From positions 27,987,909 to 28,051,908 of the forward strand of contig CM032661.1 of NCBI GenBank assembly GCA_019095985.1: a stretch of DNA of 64,000 nt. Reading direction: 5' to 3'. The notes under the pieces are model-generated. The model did not search any database. It was not told the origin of the DNA and saw only the letters and a program-made list of their open reading frames with translations. Both the position numbers and the translations under genes were made by a program. How positions within the stretch are numbered: position 1 is the first letter of the stretch; each line of letters starts with the position of its first letter. The DNA is from Streblospio benedicti (taxonomy: Eukaryota; Annelida; Polychaeta; Spionida; Spionidae). Positions 18,819 to 32,697 of this stretch are shown in pieces.

Positions 18819-21800
18819 TACTAGGCTGTTTGGTCAAAATCAGTCTAAGCACAAGTACCTTTAGAAATATGTAATGGCTATGCCAACTTCATGTTATATT
18901 TATTAAGCAGTTACTGCAAAATGCGTTATACGTGTAATGTAGTACATCGTTTAACATGGAAAAAAATATTGTGAATAATTCAGTATGTCATGAGACTTAG
19001 TGGTGTCATGTGACCGTATGTACCGTGCAGGCTATCTGGAACAACTATAGTCAGGCCCGTAGGAAGCAAAATGAGATTGGTAAGACCATTAAAAAGCTGT
19101 GGTCTATAATTATGGAATTTCATTTTTTCACCAATGATTGGTCAGGCCATGTTTGAATTAGTGCATTATTTTTCCCTACACAAATTATTGGTCAGGCCAT
19201 GGCCTTACCGCCGTAGCCCTTTCTACGGGGCTGCTTGTACGGTATAATATTATTGTTACATTTCTTTTTTTCTATCGCATCATTGTTCGTATGTAGGCCT
19301 AATAATGTATGGGGGTGCCGATGGCTTTCAGTTTGGTGCCAAATGCCCTTGGTTCGTCTAGTATTCAGCATAAGCATTCTTCATAATCCTAGTGCCTGTA
19401 CGTCAGGTATCGGGCACTTGAAAATTGGCCAAAATACATGTAGATAAAACTTGATACTGTTTTATGTCCACTATCCGTGTCTTCTCGTTGACACGGCTAC
19501 TATTCTCGTATACGGAACACATGTTAATGATAGATTTAACATTCATAATAAATGCCCATAGATGTAAACAAACGCGATGTGTCATATCAATAAGACCCCA
19601 GTATGAATTCGGGGGTGGCGTACTGATGTCTTATTTAAAAAAACTGCAAAATATTGTAGTAACACGACAATACGCCCACTACGTGTTCAGTCCATTTTTA
19701 ATAAGCTCCCGATACAATTTTCGCTGATTGGCCGCCATACAGGAGAGGACCAGCTAACATGACGCCCTTCATATAATAAGCCGCCAATAAGACGACACTC
19801 AGTGGTCCATGAGCTACAATTCTGCTCTGTATTTTGCTGATACGACGCCAATAATTTCATATTAAGTTTACATTAAGCTCCAACCAGTGCACAATTCTCG
19901 ACAGATTGGCGATGACAAGCGAGAAATGCACATTTTTAATCTGATGTCAATCAGTTATATATCAGTTGGGCGGGGGGGGGGGCGTTGGCAATCCTGTGCG
20001 ACAGGGGTCTAAAATAAATGCCAGTGCCATATAGCACATTTTAATGTTCTTAATCCAGGCCTGCAGCGAGGCTGTGACAGAAGAGGCAGTGGCCTCCTCG
20101 CTTTTGGCTTTGCCTCATTTGCCTCCTCTCTCTTCAGATTTCGCACCCTCTTTTTTCACAATAGGTATTGCAGGTCTTGTGAATCTTATTCCTAAATCAC
20201 CATTTCTAGTGTAATTTAGTGTATTTCTAGTGTGAAATCTAATAATTGTTATTGTATCATCTATGATTGGTGATTTTGCACTACAGTTACGTACTTTTTC
20301 AACTTATTTCATGGATAATGTTTACTCCAAATGAATCATTGTGATTGGTGTGGACACTATACATTTCTTTTAATTTTCTTATTTTCCATATATTAGCACA
20401 TTTAATTTGTCTGTGTTAAAAAGACATTCATTTTGTATAAGAACACAATTTTACTTCATATTTCACGATGACGCATCTAGCGCCGACAGCAATGCTGACT
20501 TGAAATGAGAAAGTTCCGCCTCCTCGCTTTTTAAGCTCTTGTTACGTGTCTGATAATAGTTTTGAAATGACTTCAGAATCGTTTACATGTACTTCTATGC
20601 ACTTAAAAGCCTGTTGATTTGCTAAAATACTCATCCATATGTTAAATTGTTCCAATTAATAGGTAAGCTGGTATTTCTATTTACCCTCGTTTTAGTTTGC
20701 ACTCATTTTGACACCACGACCAGGAATATGAAAGTGTTCAACCTTACTATAGACGGCGCAGATACTTAAAACATCTTTATAGAAATTCATATGGATTATA
20801 AGGATAATGGTATGTTCTAGCGTTGAGATGTTAAGTTTCTTGCAATAAAGACGCGCATAACTTGCCAAATAGTAATAGTATTATTATAGTCAAATTTGAA
20901 GTTGCTATTTGTTGCTACCCGGTGCTAGCAAACACAGGCGTTTTGTCGTTTGTTCAAATATCATAATTTTCACCAAACACTATATAGACAACTGCAAAAA
21001 AAGCTCAAGTCAAAACACAAAAGCGCATAAGTGCAATAAACTATAAATCCGCTGGTCGGAAAATACCATTCGTGAGTAGGATTGGGACATGATAATTGCT
21101 AATTAAGTTTTGCTTCTACGTGGTTGTCATTTGTCATTATTTGTTACTGTTCAGTACCTGCGTCATAGTGTGACGTCAAAGGTGTCATGTGACTTGTCGA
21201 GCGGAAGTTCAGATTTCGTGATGTTTAGGGTACAGTAGACAGCAATAACAACATGTGATGATGGCATTTGAAAATGTTATGTTCAATTCGATTGTAACAT
21301 TGATAAATCTATGCATGTTTGTCATGTCTAATGAAACAAACACAGATGGACACCTTTGATGAACAAAATTTAATGTACTGTGATGTGAATTTGGTGTCTT
21401 TAGTGAATTATTGACTTCGCTGTATATTGCATTATTATGATACATGTAGTTATTATGTAGAGTAGCTAGATGAGAGGAGCGAACATGTTAATAGAATATT
21501 GTCTCTAAGTGTGTCGATTGTTATTTGGTGTTTTTACCCTTTATTGCTGTCTTGCTGGTCAAGATGGTAATTATTGGGAGTTGCATTTGAATTAATATGT
21601 TAAATTACACTCACGTTTGAACTCAAATTGGTATACGTTATCGTAAATGCAGATCGCTTATATACAATTTATGAGACATTTGAATAAAGTATTGAAATTT
21701 TTTATTTTTCTTAATTTTGTTTTTGATAATAAATGCATATACAGACATTTCCAAGTACATTTCCAACCACTCTGGAAAGATGTCAACCCGCTAGGTCTGG

Positions 21801-21880
21801 ACACACATAGTGACTGACTTTGTCCACACAATTGGGATGATGTTAATTTTGAGACGTTCCACAACATTGGGACAGTGGTT
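18819..21880. other. 3' flank and spacer
   Basis: Presumed 3' untranslated region of the pointed-domain gene followed by AT-rich spacer. No clear AATAAA was fixed. A phrase of the type ATTGGTCAGGCCATG recurs at about 19135 and 19188. Nothing else supported. Confidence 0.5.
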
Positions 21881-21887
21881 CTTTTTT

Positions 21888-22035
21888 CATGACCCCCCCC
21901 GCACCAGTAAAGTAGAAATATTAGATGTGCGACATAATCAAATAATATTCGCACAATTTTTCATGACCCCCCCCCCGCACCAGTAAAGTGGAAATATTAG
22001 ATGTGTGACATAATCAAATAATATTCACACAATGT
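21888..22035. repeat. Two-copy tandem repeat of about 74 bases
   Basis: Both units contain TTCATGACCCCCCC, GCACCAGTAAAGT, GAAATATTAGATGTG and ACATAATCAAATAATATTC in the same order, with three or four substitutions between copies. Confidence 0.9.
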
Positions 22036-22594
22036 TTTACAATATCACATTCATTATAAAATTACTTTTGCATAAACTATAAAGATATGCAATACATATG
22101 AGGTAAATGAATCATAATATTAGATTGGGAAGTCTGTTTTGGGCCTTTTTAATGCCACATTTAAATAGTAAATAGTAGAATGCTGTGACAGGATTTATTT
22201 TATTGTTTAGAGTGCTCCAACAAATCTTAAAGGCACACACAAACGTGAATTGATGCTTAGGTGTATTGTGATGATATTTAACGCAGGAAAATGTATGTTA
22301 CTATTTGAGTTGCTCAGCCAAATGATCTGTTACTTATACATATGATTGATCTGATGCTACGAGACGCAGTATAACTATTTCTAATGAAGGCTAACCACAA
22401 TTTATTCGCTAGTGTACGCATGTGGAATTCATTTATGGGTAAATCTGGCTTAAGTTTTAATAATTATAAAACTCAACAACATGTTAAAGCAAAACAAACA
22501 ACATTAAAGCATAGATCCAAAATGCGGAGTTGCTCAATAACTCCATTAGGGCCCAGACCACCAAATAACTGTAAAATCAGTCAAAAATTCAATC

Positions 22595-23475
22595 CGAACA
22601 CACCGGTGCTGCCGGAAGGACGTGTAGGTTAGACAGTGGTTCCAATCATTTAATGATAAGCCTAGACTAAACAGGTGCTCATCAATAGCTGCCAGAGCTC
22701 TGGGAAGCAGAGGGAGCCTAGTTATGATATTGTTTTAAACATCTATAAACTTTATAGATCTTAGTAATCAACATTTGTTTATTGGTCGGAGACCTAATTT
22801 CGATCGGCAAGGGCTTAGAACACTAAACAAATGCTAATTTGTAAGATCTATCAGCAATATAATAACTAAGCCTCCCCTGCTTTGCTTTGTTTTCAGTGTT
22901 GGGCATTTCTGTTTGTTTTTCTTTGGTAAAGTATTCATTAGAATGTCCTGCTGCTGCTGCTGCTGCTTCTTCTTCTTCTTCTTCTTCTTCTTCTTCTTCT
23001 TCTTCTTCTTCTTCTTCTTCTTCTTCTTCTTCTTCTTCTTCTTCTTCTTCTTCTTCTTCTTCTTCTTCTTCTTCTTCTTCTTCTTCTTCTTCTTCTTCTT
23101 CTTCTTCTTCTTCTTCTTCTTCTTCTTCTTCTTCTTCTTCTTCTTCTTCTTCTTCTTCTTCTTCTACTTCTTCTTCTTCTTCTTCTTCTTCTGCCGCTGC
23201 TGCTGCTGCTTCTGCTTTTGCTGCTGCTGCTGCTGCTGAGTAGAAAAATCCTATTCGCATAACCAACTTCCCAGAGCTCTTGCAGCAGTTGATGAACCCC
23301 ACACCCTGAAATCCTCTCTAGTCTTGCCCAATTTTACATTTATACATGACCGCCTTACAACTGACCATGTGCACTAAATGTTCAACAAATCATCTATAAT
23401 CAATAGAAAATTGGAACGGCGTCCAATGCGTCCAATGCTTGATTTATAATTCCTTCCGGCAGCACCAGCGTGTTT
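22595..23475. mobile_element. Degenerate inverted-repeat element split by a (CTT)n array
   Basis: The left arm has CCGGTGCTGCCGGAAGGA (22603-22620) and CAGAGCTCTGGGAAG (about 22692-22706). The right side has their inverses, CTTCCCAGAGCTCT (about 23267-23280) and TCCTTCCGGCAGCACC (23451-23466), in the mirror order. The rest of the arms has drifted. Probably an old fold-back DNA element; no coding capacity seen. Confidence 0.5.
22967..23193. repeat. (CTT)n microsatellite flanked by (CTG)n
   Basis: About 70 CTT units with a single CTA interruption near 23164, bordered on both sides by short CTG runs. Reads as polySer/Phe/Glu in the three frames, none of which is a gene. Confidence 0.99.
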
Positions 23476-23529
23476 GGACCGACTTTTTGGTTTTACATTA
23501 ACTATGTTGTCTGAGGAAGTCACTATCAA

Positions 23530-25260
23530 GTTCTATCTCTTTTTAAATAGATAATGACACTGACCAGAACCTTTTAGGTAAAGTGATGCACCCTAACGCT
23601 AAAAAAAAAGCAAGCGCGAGAGGCCATGTTTACCAGGGACACGTGTTTCAGAGCGTGAAAATGTTCGCAAAAAATTCTTTTGAGGCAAATAAATTATCCT
23701 TACCATTTTAAATCAATTCAAAACTCTTCTCTGTATTCTTTCATATTTCAGATTTTCTGTCCGTGTCATGCTGCATCATGTGAATTTCTAAGTGTATATG
23801 ATTATTGAGATGTTTGATATAAAGCATCATGTTTCATGCGGATTTTTTTATCACAAATAAACACGAAACTTTAAGAACAATTTCACGTCATGACCCCATC
23901 ACATTAAAGACTATATTTTATAATAACATAGTGTCATATATAAAGCACGATCTTTAATTCTTCTATAAACTAAGGCATTACATTTTTTTTAAAGTCAACG
24001 TCATGATATGTCTAAATGCTGTACTTATTTTTTCCTCTCAGCAGTAATAAAATTAATACCAAGTATTTTGCACAAGCCAAGTCCGGTCCAAATTGGATGT
24101 CAACTAAGTTCTACCTATACATTTGACATAAATCACTTTCCAGTACACGTATGCTCTTAGCAACTTCAGATATTCAGATATAATTTATGATGATTCACAT
24201 TCAAGGCGGTGATTTGAAAATGAAATGAATAGCTTTAAATGTGTTTCTCATGTTGGAATACATATATTGACATGACATGTATTAATGAGTTAGCGCTGGC
24301 GGTTTCGGCATCAAAAGCTGCCATTTTCAAAACCCCTCGGCGCATGCCAGGTCACTTGGCATGACTACCGGTATCGAAAATCATGCTGTACAGGTGGGAG
24401 AGATGGCCCCCTCGTTCCTGCCCATGACCTACTTCTGCATGCGTAGCTTTATCGACTTCTTGATGGTTTTGTCCTATTGTCACTTTCTCTGGTTTAAAGA
24501 ACACATGAAAGATGTAGAAAGGAAAGGGACAGCTATGAGAAGATTAGAACACAGTTAAACAAAAGTGCAATTACCGATCATGTCAATCAGAATAACCACG
24601 AAATAGACTGAGTGGACGTGTGTGTATTGGACAGAGAAAGTGAGAATAGATCGCAGATGCTCATTCCGCGGATGTCAACGCCAGCTGATGACATTGTCAA
24701 TGATATTTTGGAAGTAAATAAGTGTTGTGAACTAAATAAATGAATCTATCTATACCTTAGCACTTAGCAATACGATGAACACGTTCAAGGGTTAGCTTCA
24801 TTTTGTTTGGATATCCTCAACAGCTCGACAAAAATTAGCAATTTTGCATTACCAAAACTTAAAAGAAACATGGGTTTCTACTTTTGTGCCACCGCTAGCA
24901 TTGATACTGGGGCACTATATGATGAACAGTCTGCTTTAAGTATTAGCAGATATATTACCGTTCTCAATGCATACAAGACATCTTGTCTGTCCAAATTGTT
25001 TTGAAAACAGTGGAATTATTAATGTATGTCAACTAAAAAAACTCCCGTCACCTGATACGCTAAAACTGCTTTTTACTCTTATCAAACCCAATCACACACG
25101 CCAAAACTTAGAACAGATTGCATGGCGGATATATTATTAATCATGCCTCACATATAGTGTTCATATAGTCATAGGCAAAAACATTGACGTCTTCATCAGC
25201 CATGATCTCATGCTCAAGTTTCTGGCAATAGCAGACCGATTGATCACCTTTAAAGGAGCC
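23530..25260. other. Spacer without recognised genes
   Basis: AT-rich. Short open frames (for example 24361-24558, 24807-25004) show no domain, coding bias or splice context that I could support. Confidence 0.5.
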
Positions 25261-25270
25261 TGTTGAGCCG

Positions 25271-25396
25271 CGTTTTGCAACCAGCCGCGTTTTGCAACCA
25301 GTTCTATTTGGCGTTGACGCGTTTTGCAACCCCTAACTCGTTTTGCAACCAAAAGGGGGTCTGGAACGTTTTGCAACCACAACGCGTTTTGCAACC
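25271..25396 (+). repeat. Interspersed array of six perfect CGTTTTGCAACC 12-mers
   Basis: Copies start at 25271, 25288, 25320, 25339, 25367 and 25385. The text between copies is not conserved. Spacings are 17, 32, 19, 28 and 18 bases. Confidence 0.95.
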
Positions 25397-26099
25397 GCCA
25401 ATGCAAAATGAAACCTAAAGATATTTTACTTATTTTCCACATTACTAACACACACACATATGCATTTGAGGGATGTTGTGTATATTTCTTAACATTTTCA
25501 CGTTGTATGAACACTTGTTTAACATAATTAGAAAATGCATTGATTTAGCGTTAGAAGATGCATTTTACATGCTATATGAGGCCCATATCACAGCCTCTTT
25601 TTACACTCAGCATATGTTTTTAGCAATGCCATGTGGATCAAACTTAGGCTAATCACCCATATGTGCAATTGCTTTCTTAAACTCGCCATGGGCAGATAAT
25701 GTACATTGTACATCAATTAAGACAGGTGGACATTATATAGCAGTTTTACATGTATCAGTACTCATTAATATTGTAAAGGGTTACATTATGAGTTGTTCAA
25801 CGGTCTAACAAACGTCCACCAGTGAACATGGTCAGAATTACTCACTGATGATGGATTATTTTATTTTGACTTTAAAAGTAAAATACGTGTTGTCATTCAT
25901 TGAATTTATAACGTGTAAGGGGGCTACCATTATTAATCGAAGTGGGGTCACAGTTGCTCGATTCAGATGTATTCCCATTCACTATTTTAACTTGTGGAAA
26001 TAAGATTCATGGTAGTAGGTATGTATCTACTCGATGCATGTATAATGTCATGCACATATTGACACACATCAAACTCTCTAATGAGTTCATGGAGCAGGA

Positions 26100-26539
26100 T
26101 TTAATTTTTTCCTAAAGTTGTGGGTAAATTTTTAAATCGAAAGTTTTTAAATTTTTGGGCCTCTATGCATTTTAAAAAAAACTCTAATTTAATCAATCAT
26201 TTTCAATTTATTTTAAACAAAAGGGTTTCCCCCCTGTTAATGTGAGAACAAACCATTTTTTAAATGTGAAGTTTGAAGGGCCTTGCAATATGGGGGGGGA
26301 AACCTTTTTTTTTTTTTTTGGGTGGGTTTGGGGGGGGTATTTGTTTTAAATTTTTAATGAAAAATTCATTTTTTTTTTTAAACCCAAATTCATTTAAATT
26401 TTTTTAAGAGAAACCCTCTTTTTGGGGTTTTTTGGGCCTNNNNNNNNNNNNNNNNNNNNNNNNNNNNNNNNNNNNNNNNNNNNNNNNNNNNNNNNNNNNN
26501 NNNNNNNNNNNNNNNNNNNNNNNNNNNNNNNNNNNNNNN
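26100..26539. other. Assembly gap (100 N) with homopolymer-rich flank
   Basis: N run at 26440-26539. The preceding 300 bases show unusually frequent doubled and tripled bases (T, A and G runs), unlike the rest of the window. That is typical of low-quality consensus at a contig end. No annotation should rest on it. Confidence 0.95.
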
Positions 26540-28140
26540 AAATGAATATTCCATCTCTTTGATAGATAAAATGTTATAGTCAAAACCATGCCAATTAAAT
26601 GTATCCTATTAACTATTCTCTTTGAAGCTACATATGTAAAGCAATTCGCTTAACAGGTAAACAAACACTGCCATCTTTATATGGGGGTGTAACATCATAG
26701 AAGTATATTTCACACCATCCCATGATATGTCTCAAAAGCCCAAAAGGATATTCCATCTCTTTGTTATAAAGCCATTATCTGACCAAGCAAATAAACTCAC
26801 AAGGTTTAAGTGATATTTTGTTGGTCCATTGTCTATTGTGACCAGTGACCACCATCTCATTAGCAGCAGTTAAGTAGTTAAGCAAATACTTGCTTTCTTG
26901 TTACAGAGGAACTGTTCTTGTTACAGAGAGACTTTCAATCACACATAAACAGGATAGCCAAATTTTGTATTTTGTGGACACTTTTAATTTGTTTATTTCT
27001 ATCATGATAGGGTATAAGCTACATTATAGACTTTAATTCAGAAATCTGATGATAAATTTTCTTCAGTGTTCATTCACTTAAACTGTTCTGTATAATGTTG
27101 TCTTAAATCTTCCATAAGAGTTATCCTGCCCATTGTTGTTAAAGAACATTAAGAGAACTATGCAATGTGAAGTAATTTAGCTTTTAGATAAAGAATTGTT
27201 CACATGTCCTTTAATAGAATATTATCAAATTATTTTTGAATGCGACAATTAACAGAAAAATTGAACACAATTTTATGATCATATTCAAACAAGAATAAGT
27301 AAAGTTTGTATGGTTTACTTTGATGGAATTAAAGGATTGTCTCCAAATGTATGAAATGTGCTTGAATGAAATTTTCACAGTATCTACTTGTAAAACCCTC
27401 TTCTGACATCTGGTAAAGTTTCATAAAATGGCACATAGAGTTATAGTTTCTCACACGCCCCTAGTTCATGGCCCGCGTTAAATCCGGACTTTTGCACCTT
27501 ATATGCCATATTTAACATGTGGCCATGAAAGGAGATACCTTTGCCATACGTTGTACTGGAAACTACATTGAATATCTATACCATCTATCTTTATGAAACT
27601 TTCACTTACAGTAGAACAATTTCTTTGATGAATACTAACAAACTTTCATTCAAGTGCATTCACTTGAGAAGATCATCACATAATTCAGATTATCATAAAA
27701 ACATGAGCCCAACAATGAAGTGAATGTGTGCCTATGATCATATGTAAATTGTAAATTAATTCATTTGGAATACATCCACATCAACTATGGCCATATTTAG
27801 CCAATCATATTCATGTCACACTGTTAATATCATTACAGTATATGCATCTTGTGAAAGAGATACATTATTAGTTTATGTGTAATACTTGAGGATAAAGTAG
27901 TAAACTGTAACAAGTAGATCATGCAGGTTTCTTTGCGGGTTCTGTTCATAATGTTTAGTCCGCAAAGAGCCCGTAATGTGATTTTTTTCATGATCAAAAC
28001 CACAACCCACACCAACATGAAATTTTCAAACCTGCACCGCAGAAAAACATACAATTTAGCCCGCAGCCCGCATATTCGTGGGTGCAAATGCGGGGCCCGC
28101 GTGTCGCGGGTGCCCATGCAGGGCTCTGCTGGTCACACAC
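26540..28140. other. Spacer right of the gap
   Basis: AT-rich; no gene or element recognised. A GC-rich island around 28070-28130 shows no supported gene. Confidence 0.4.
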
Positions 28141-28141
28141 T

Positions 28142-30400
28142 TTAGAAGCTATATATGATTTCATATATTATGTCATGATTATTATTTCCACACTTTACAT
28201 ACAAGGAATTTTTATAAAGCAATTCACTCTTGACATAGTCATTTATATGTCGAACATGATTATTTTCTTTATCAATTAGATATTTCTTATATATTATGTA
28301 GCTTATTAATGGAATAATTTTATTTTTTGTATCCGAGATCTCATTACAACATATTATATGATAGGCCTTAATTTGAAATGAAATGATATTTGAAATCAAA
28401 TTCCAAAGGTTGTCCAAATGTTCACAGTAGTATGAAAGATGCAAAGAGTCTTGTAGCTCATTGCAGTATATGCAGGTAGGATTCTCACCTTTTTCCCATT
28501 TATACAGTTTTGATTTTGTTGGTATTATACTAACTTAAAGTTAAATTCAGAAATTGACATTTCAAATTGATTTCTAATCTTCATGCTATATAGCAATTTC
28601 CATTGGAAATAATCAATAATGAATGTTCTAATCCATTTATCTAATGCATTAGAATCTGAACATGTCTGATTCCTTAGAGGTTTGTAATATATTTTACTGT
28701 TTGCTATGCCACATAAATTTTCATGCTGTTTCATGTTTCAGGTTTCATAGATGATATTATATCTCGAATGCTGCCATTGTCATCTAAAATATCTCTTACA
28801 TAAATATACCGTGAAGCTATGAAATACTTATCATATAAAGGCTTACCCCTTACGGTTAGCTGTCTATTACCCCCCCCAAATAGAACTGTATAAGTCAGTT
28901 TTGGATATAATTTCTTTTCTTTTATTAACTTTAAAAAACTGATTACAGCTTCTCTATAAAATTCTGGGATAGTTTGAATGTTGAACAAATTTGTATCATT
29001 ATAGGCATCCATTTGTCCAAAGACGTGTAGGGACAGGTGCCCAAAATATTTTAGTGGACATTTAGTCCAAAGTTGGTTGCTGTTTTTATAAATTCTATTG
29101 AGCCAACTGCATTTAATAGCCATAACAGATGATTCTATATCTATCATTTTACAACCACCTCTGTCATAATCATTTATTAAAACACTCCTTTTAATCCTAT
29201 ATACTTTACCCCACAGGAAGTTAAAAAGGATCTTATTCACTTGTTTTATTAGATATGACGGTGTTGGTAGCATAGAGATTGAATACAATAATTTTGGTAA
29301 TGCTAAACATTTGATTATAGTCATTTTGACAAACAGAGTTAATTTGCGGAGTCTCCAAGAATCAATAAGTTTTTGAATTTTTTCTAATTTTATGTCCAAT
29401 TAAGACTGTCACAAGTAATTTTATCACGCCCTATATGAATGCTAAGGTACCGTATGTTGGATTTAGACCACAGAATATTTTGCATATCAGGCTGACAATT
29501 GGTATTTCTTCAAATACATATTGGCTCTGTTTTATCTAAATTTAACATTAGACCGGAAACAGTACTAAACTTTTTAACTGTATCAATGCATTCTTTAATC
29601 CGATAATCATCATATAAAAACAGACATGTATCATCTGCATATTGGGTGATTTTAATATTAGCATTCTCATTTAAAGGAATACCTTTTATTTTGTCATTTT
29701 GTTGTATAACTTGCGTCATAAATTTAGTTGCAATGATGAATATGAGGCATGATAACGGGCATCCCTGCCTGATACCTCTATTTATATTAAACCTCTTGGA
29801 AAGAAAACCATTAATTTTTAAAAAAGCTTGAGGTTTTGTATATATAAATTTAATCCACTGGCAGAAATTATTGCCGAAACCAAAAGCACTTAAAGATAGG
29901 TGTATAAAATCCCAGTTTAGCGAGTCAAAAGCTTTCTCAATGTCTAAAAATAATAAAACATAATTTGTATCAACTTTCTTTGATTCATCTATAACATCAA
30001 ACACTAATCTTATATTCTGACCGATGTAACCTTCTTTTATATAGGCTACTTGGTCCGGTGATATAATCTTATGTAATATTTTTTGTAAACGATTCGCCAA
30101 AACAAATGCAAAAATTATGTAATCAGTAATTGATAAAGAAATTGGTCTATAGTTCTTAAAAAGTTTTCTGTCATTCTTTTTGAAGATTAGACTAAGAATT
30201 ATTTGCTTACGTGTATCAGCCAGTTGCAAGAAGCCTTCATTAAATGAATCAATAACTAAATCTTTAATATATTGCCATAGTGTCACATAAAATTCATTTG
30301 GCAATCCATCTAAGCCAGGGGATATATTCTTTCTAAGATGTTTAATGACATGTAAACATTCCCCCTCTTTTATTTCCCCTTCACACATAGCAGCTTATAT
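28142..30400 (-). mobile_element. Dead LINE (non-LTR retrotransposon) with reverse transcriptase
   Basis: Minus-strand reverse transcriptase from 30388 to about 29510. It has the motifs NYRPISL, LDIEKAFDSLNWDFI (palm Asp), RGIRQGCPLSCLIF and ITQYADDTCLFL (catalytic YADD). The thumb and C-terminal part follow at 29399-28731 (WRLRKLTLFVKM, LFNFLWGK, then a GGCKM segment). A further C-terminal part at 28525-28142 has the zinc-finger-like pattern CIYC...HLSYYC found at the end of L1/Tx1-type LINE proteins. The frame is broken: a stop after KTEPICI near 29510, a frameshift near 29400 just before DIKLEKIQ, and further frame changes near 28734 and 28530. No endonuclease domain is seen upstream, so the copy is 5'-truncated. 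Best match by eye is an L1/Tx1-like clade. Confidence 0.9.
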
Positions 30401-31510
30401 TATTATTATTATATGTCGTCTAACTTTTTAGGGGGGAATACATTATCTATGAAATGTTTTACATTTTCATGAGGTATGTTTTTATTTTCATACAGTTTAG
30501 AGTAAAAGCTTATACCCTCTTTTAGAATTTCGATTGATTTAAAGACCTCGATACGATCATTTTTTTATAATAGAGTTTATGCGATTATTTGTTATTGATC
30601 CTGTTTAGATGAGACCAAATATATCTCTAAGCTGATGAATGAAATCTCCGTATACATGCAAGCCATGTGGTCCAGGACTTCAGCAGAACACTTTCACCAA
30701 GCCTTTCAAAGTTAGACAAATCTTTTTTCACCCACTTGAAAGTTGGGATTTGTCAAATGTAGAGGACATGAAGCAGAAAGTTGCCGATTTTTTTTATTTC
30801 TCTGCGACAACGGATCCGGATTAGCAATTATAATGACCCCTTCAGATATGTGCATAGCCAATATAGAAGACATAAGTGGCCAGTTATTCATTGAATCATG
30901 AAGGTTTTGTCAAATTTGGAACTAATTTGGTTCATGATTATGTACGATTATGTAATTTTCCATGCTTCCTCAACACTATTGTCTCAATTAAAGTTCCACT
31001 CTATTGTTTCCACATTCGCACTTTCTAATGTCAAACTCTTTTACCATTTCAAATTTGCAAGTTGACAAATGAAATGGCGCTAAAAACTATAAACTAGATT
31101 ATCATCCTTGCAATTTGGTTAACGCAATGTGAAATTTCAAAAGTTGCAAAAAGGAACATGTTTAATATAAAAAATAAAATATACATCACATTAATCTTTC
31201 GTGACTAGGTGAGCACCTTGGATTATCTCCCACCTTCATGTATGTATAAAGGATCGTGCGATTTCGTCATGACGCTACGTACTATTGTCCTGCGTATTAG
31301 CAATCTCCAACTTAATCAGGGGATCATGCCACGTCTTCATGCATAATGCCTGCTATATTCTATATAAGTTACTTATACACGACCATATGCATATCAATTT
31401 TGTTTTGAAATATAAACCATTGAAAGCTGCATTTCAAAAGTAAAACATTACATGTAAATGTGGTTATTTATGGTCGCAATTCACTGTTATCTTGCTCCAG
31501 CGACATTACA
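30400..31510. other. Spacer between LINE and SINE
   Basis: The first part (to about 30600) could be decayed LINE sequence. The rest is AT-rich with nothing recognised. Confidence 0.4.
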
Positions 31511-31517
31511 TCTTTAC

Positions 31518-31786
31518 ACCAGGTTATAGGCATCCTTGTCACACTATATCCTTCTCAACTCCCCGGGGAGCATACATCGCTACAGTAGCGAAGACGTGCT
31601 AATCACTCACATTAGCGTTCACTTGCCTGAACTGTACCTATTTAACGTGTAGGTACCACTGAGCAGTGTGCAACCTGTTGGAGGTAGGTTTGCCCAACAC
31701 CCACCATCAGACGCGACCGGCAATCGAACCCACGACCTTCTGGTCACAAGTCCAACTAACTCCCTATCCACTCGGCCACGAAGCAC
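31518..31786 (-). mobile_element. tRNA-derived SINE, copy C (best preserved)
   Basis: The minus strand starts GTGCTTCGTGGCCGAGTGG (A box) and has GGTTCGATTGCC (B box) about 45 bases on. The body TGGGTGTTGGGCAAACC and tail matching 9096-9140 (GGCATCCTTGTCACA on the plus strand) define the family. A box-to-B box distance and order are those of a tRNA head. Confidence 0.85.
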
Positions 31787-32697
31787 AGTGCAAAATCGCA
31801 TTTGTTTAGAATACAATAGGGCTACGAAATTAAATTTTAAATATACACTATCCGGTTTTACCGCAAGGTCATACACCTCGCCCAACTGAACCGGGTCTCT
31901 ATAAAACTACATTCACGTCACAACGTTGGTCATTTATAATGTAGATCAACACGTGACATTAGCAAAGTAAATGTGGGAGTTCATAACCGATTTTAGCTGC
32001 ATCTTAAGTTCATGAGTTAAGTTCATCAAAATAAAAGTTCATATTAACCGCGAACATGCATGGGCAATGGTTGAACTATAAATGTTAAGGATATACACAT
32101 TTTATTAAATAGTAGCTTGAAGATTATGCTTAGCATACAACATCTTTATAAATAAAACAATGCCTTTCCAAATTTAACAAAAGGAAATTAATATTTATGC
32201 TCACCATGATCTGCAATTACGCTAAACTTACACGAGTCTCCTCGACTCGCCGATTAATCAGAATAGCGATCAATATATATATGTGTTTGATACCCCCACC
32301 TCCAACCCCCGACCAATTCATATAGTTTGAAATCATCATTCATTGTTATATTAATATCTAAAACATATCTAATTATCTACAATATGGGGAGATAGTCTAA
32401 TATTACATGACACAACAAATAACCACAATGTACAGCTGATCTTCCATCACTAAGTCTTGTAAGTAAATGACACAATGCAACTGCAAACTAGTAAAGACAG
32501 CAAGCCAAAATACATTATGCATGTAGGCATGTGTTGTGCATGTTGATACAATTGCTTTAATTAAAGTAGGAAAAAGATAGAAAAAAAACATATCCCAATT
32601 TTATTCGCAGCTAGCTGGCCAATATCATCGACACAATTGAACTACATATATATATATAGTAGCCTGTGTACGCCCTTGTACGTTTAGTTCATTATGT

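Noticed and set aside
22823-23302. Poly-Glu/poly-Ser frames of over 100 residues
   Set aside because: Translations of the (CTT)n array, no normal coding sequence around them.
25271-25396. CRISPR-like array
   Set aside because: The 12-base repeats are too short, spacers too short and uneven, and the genome is animal nuclear DNA.
26404-26589. Minus-strand open frame across the N run
   Set aside because: It is open only because N bases give no stops.
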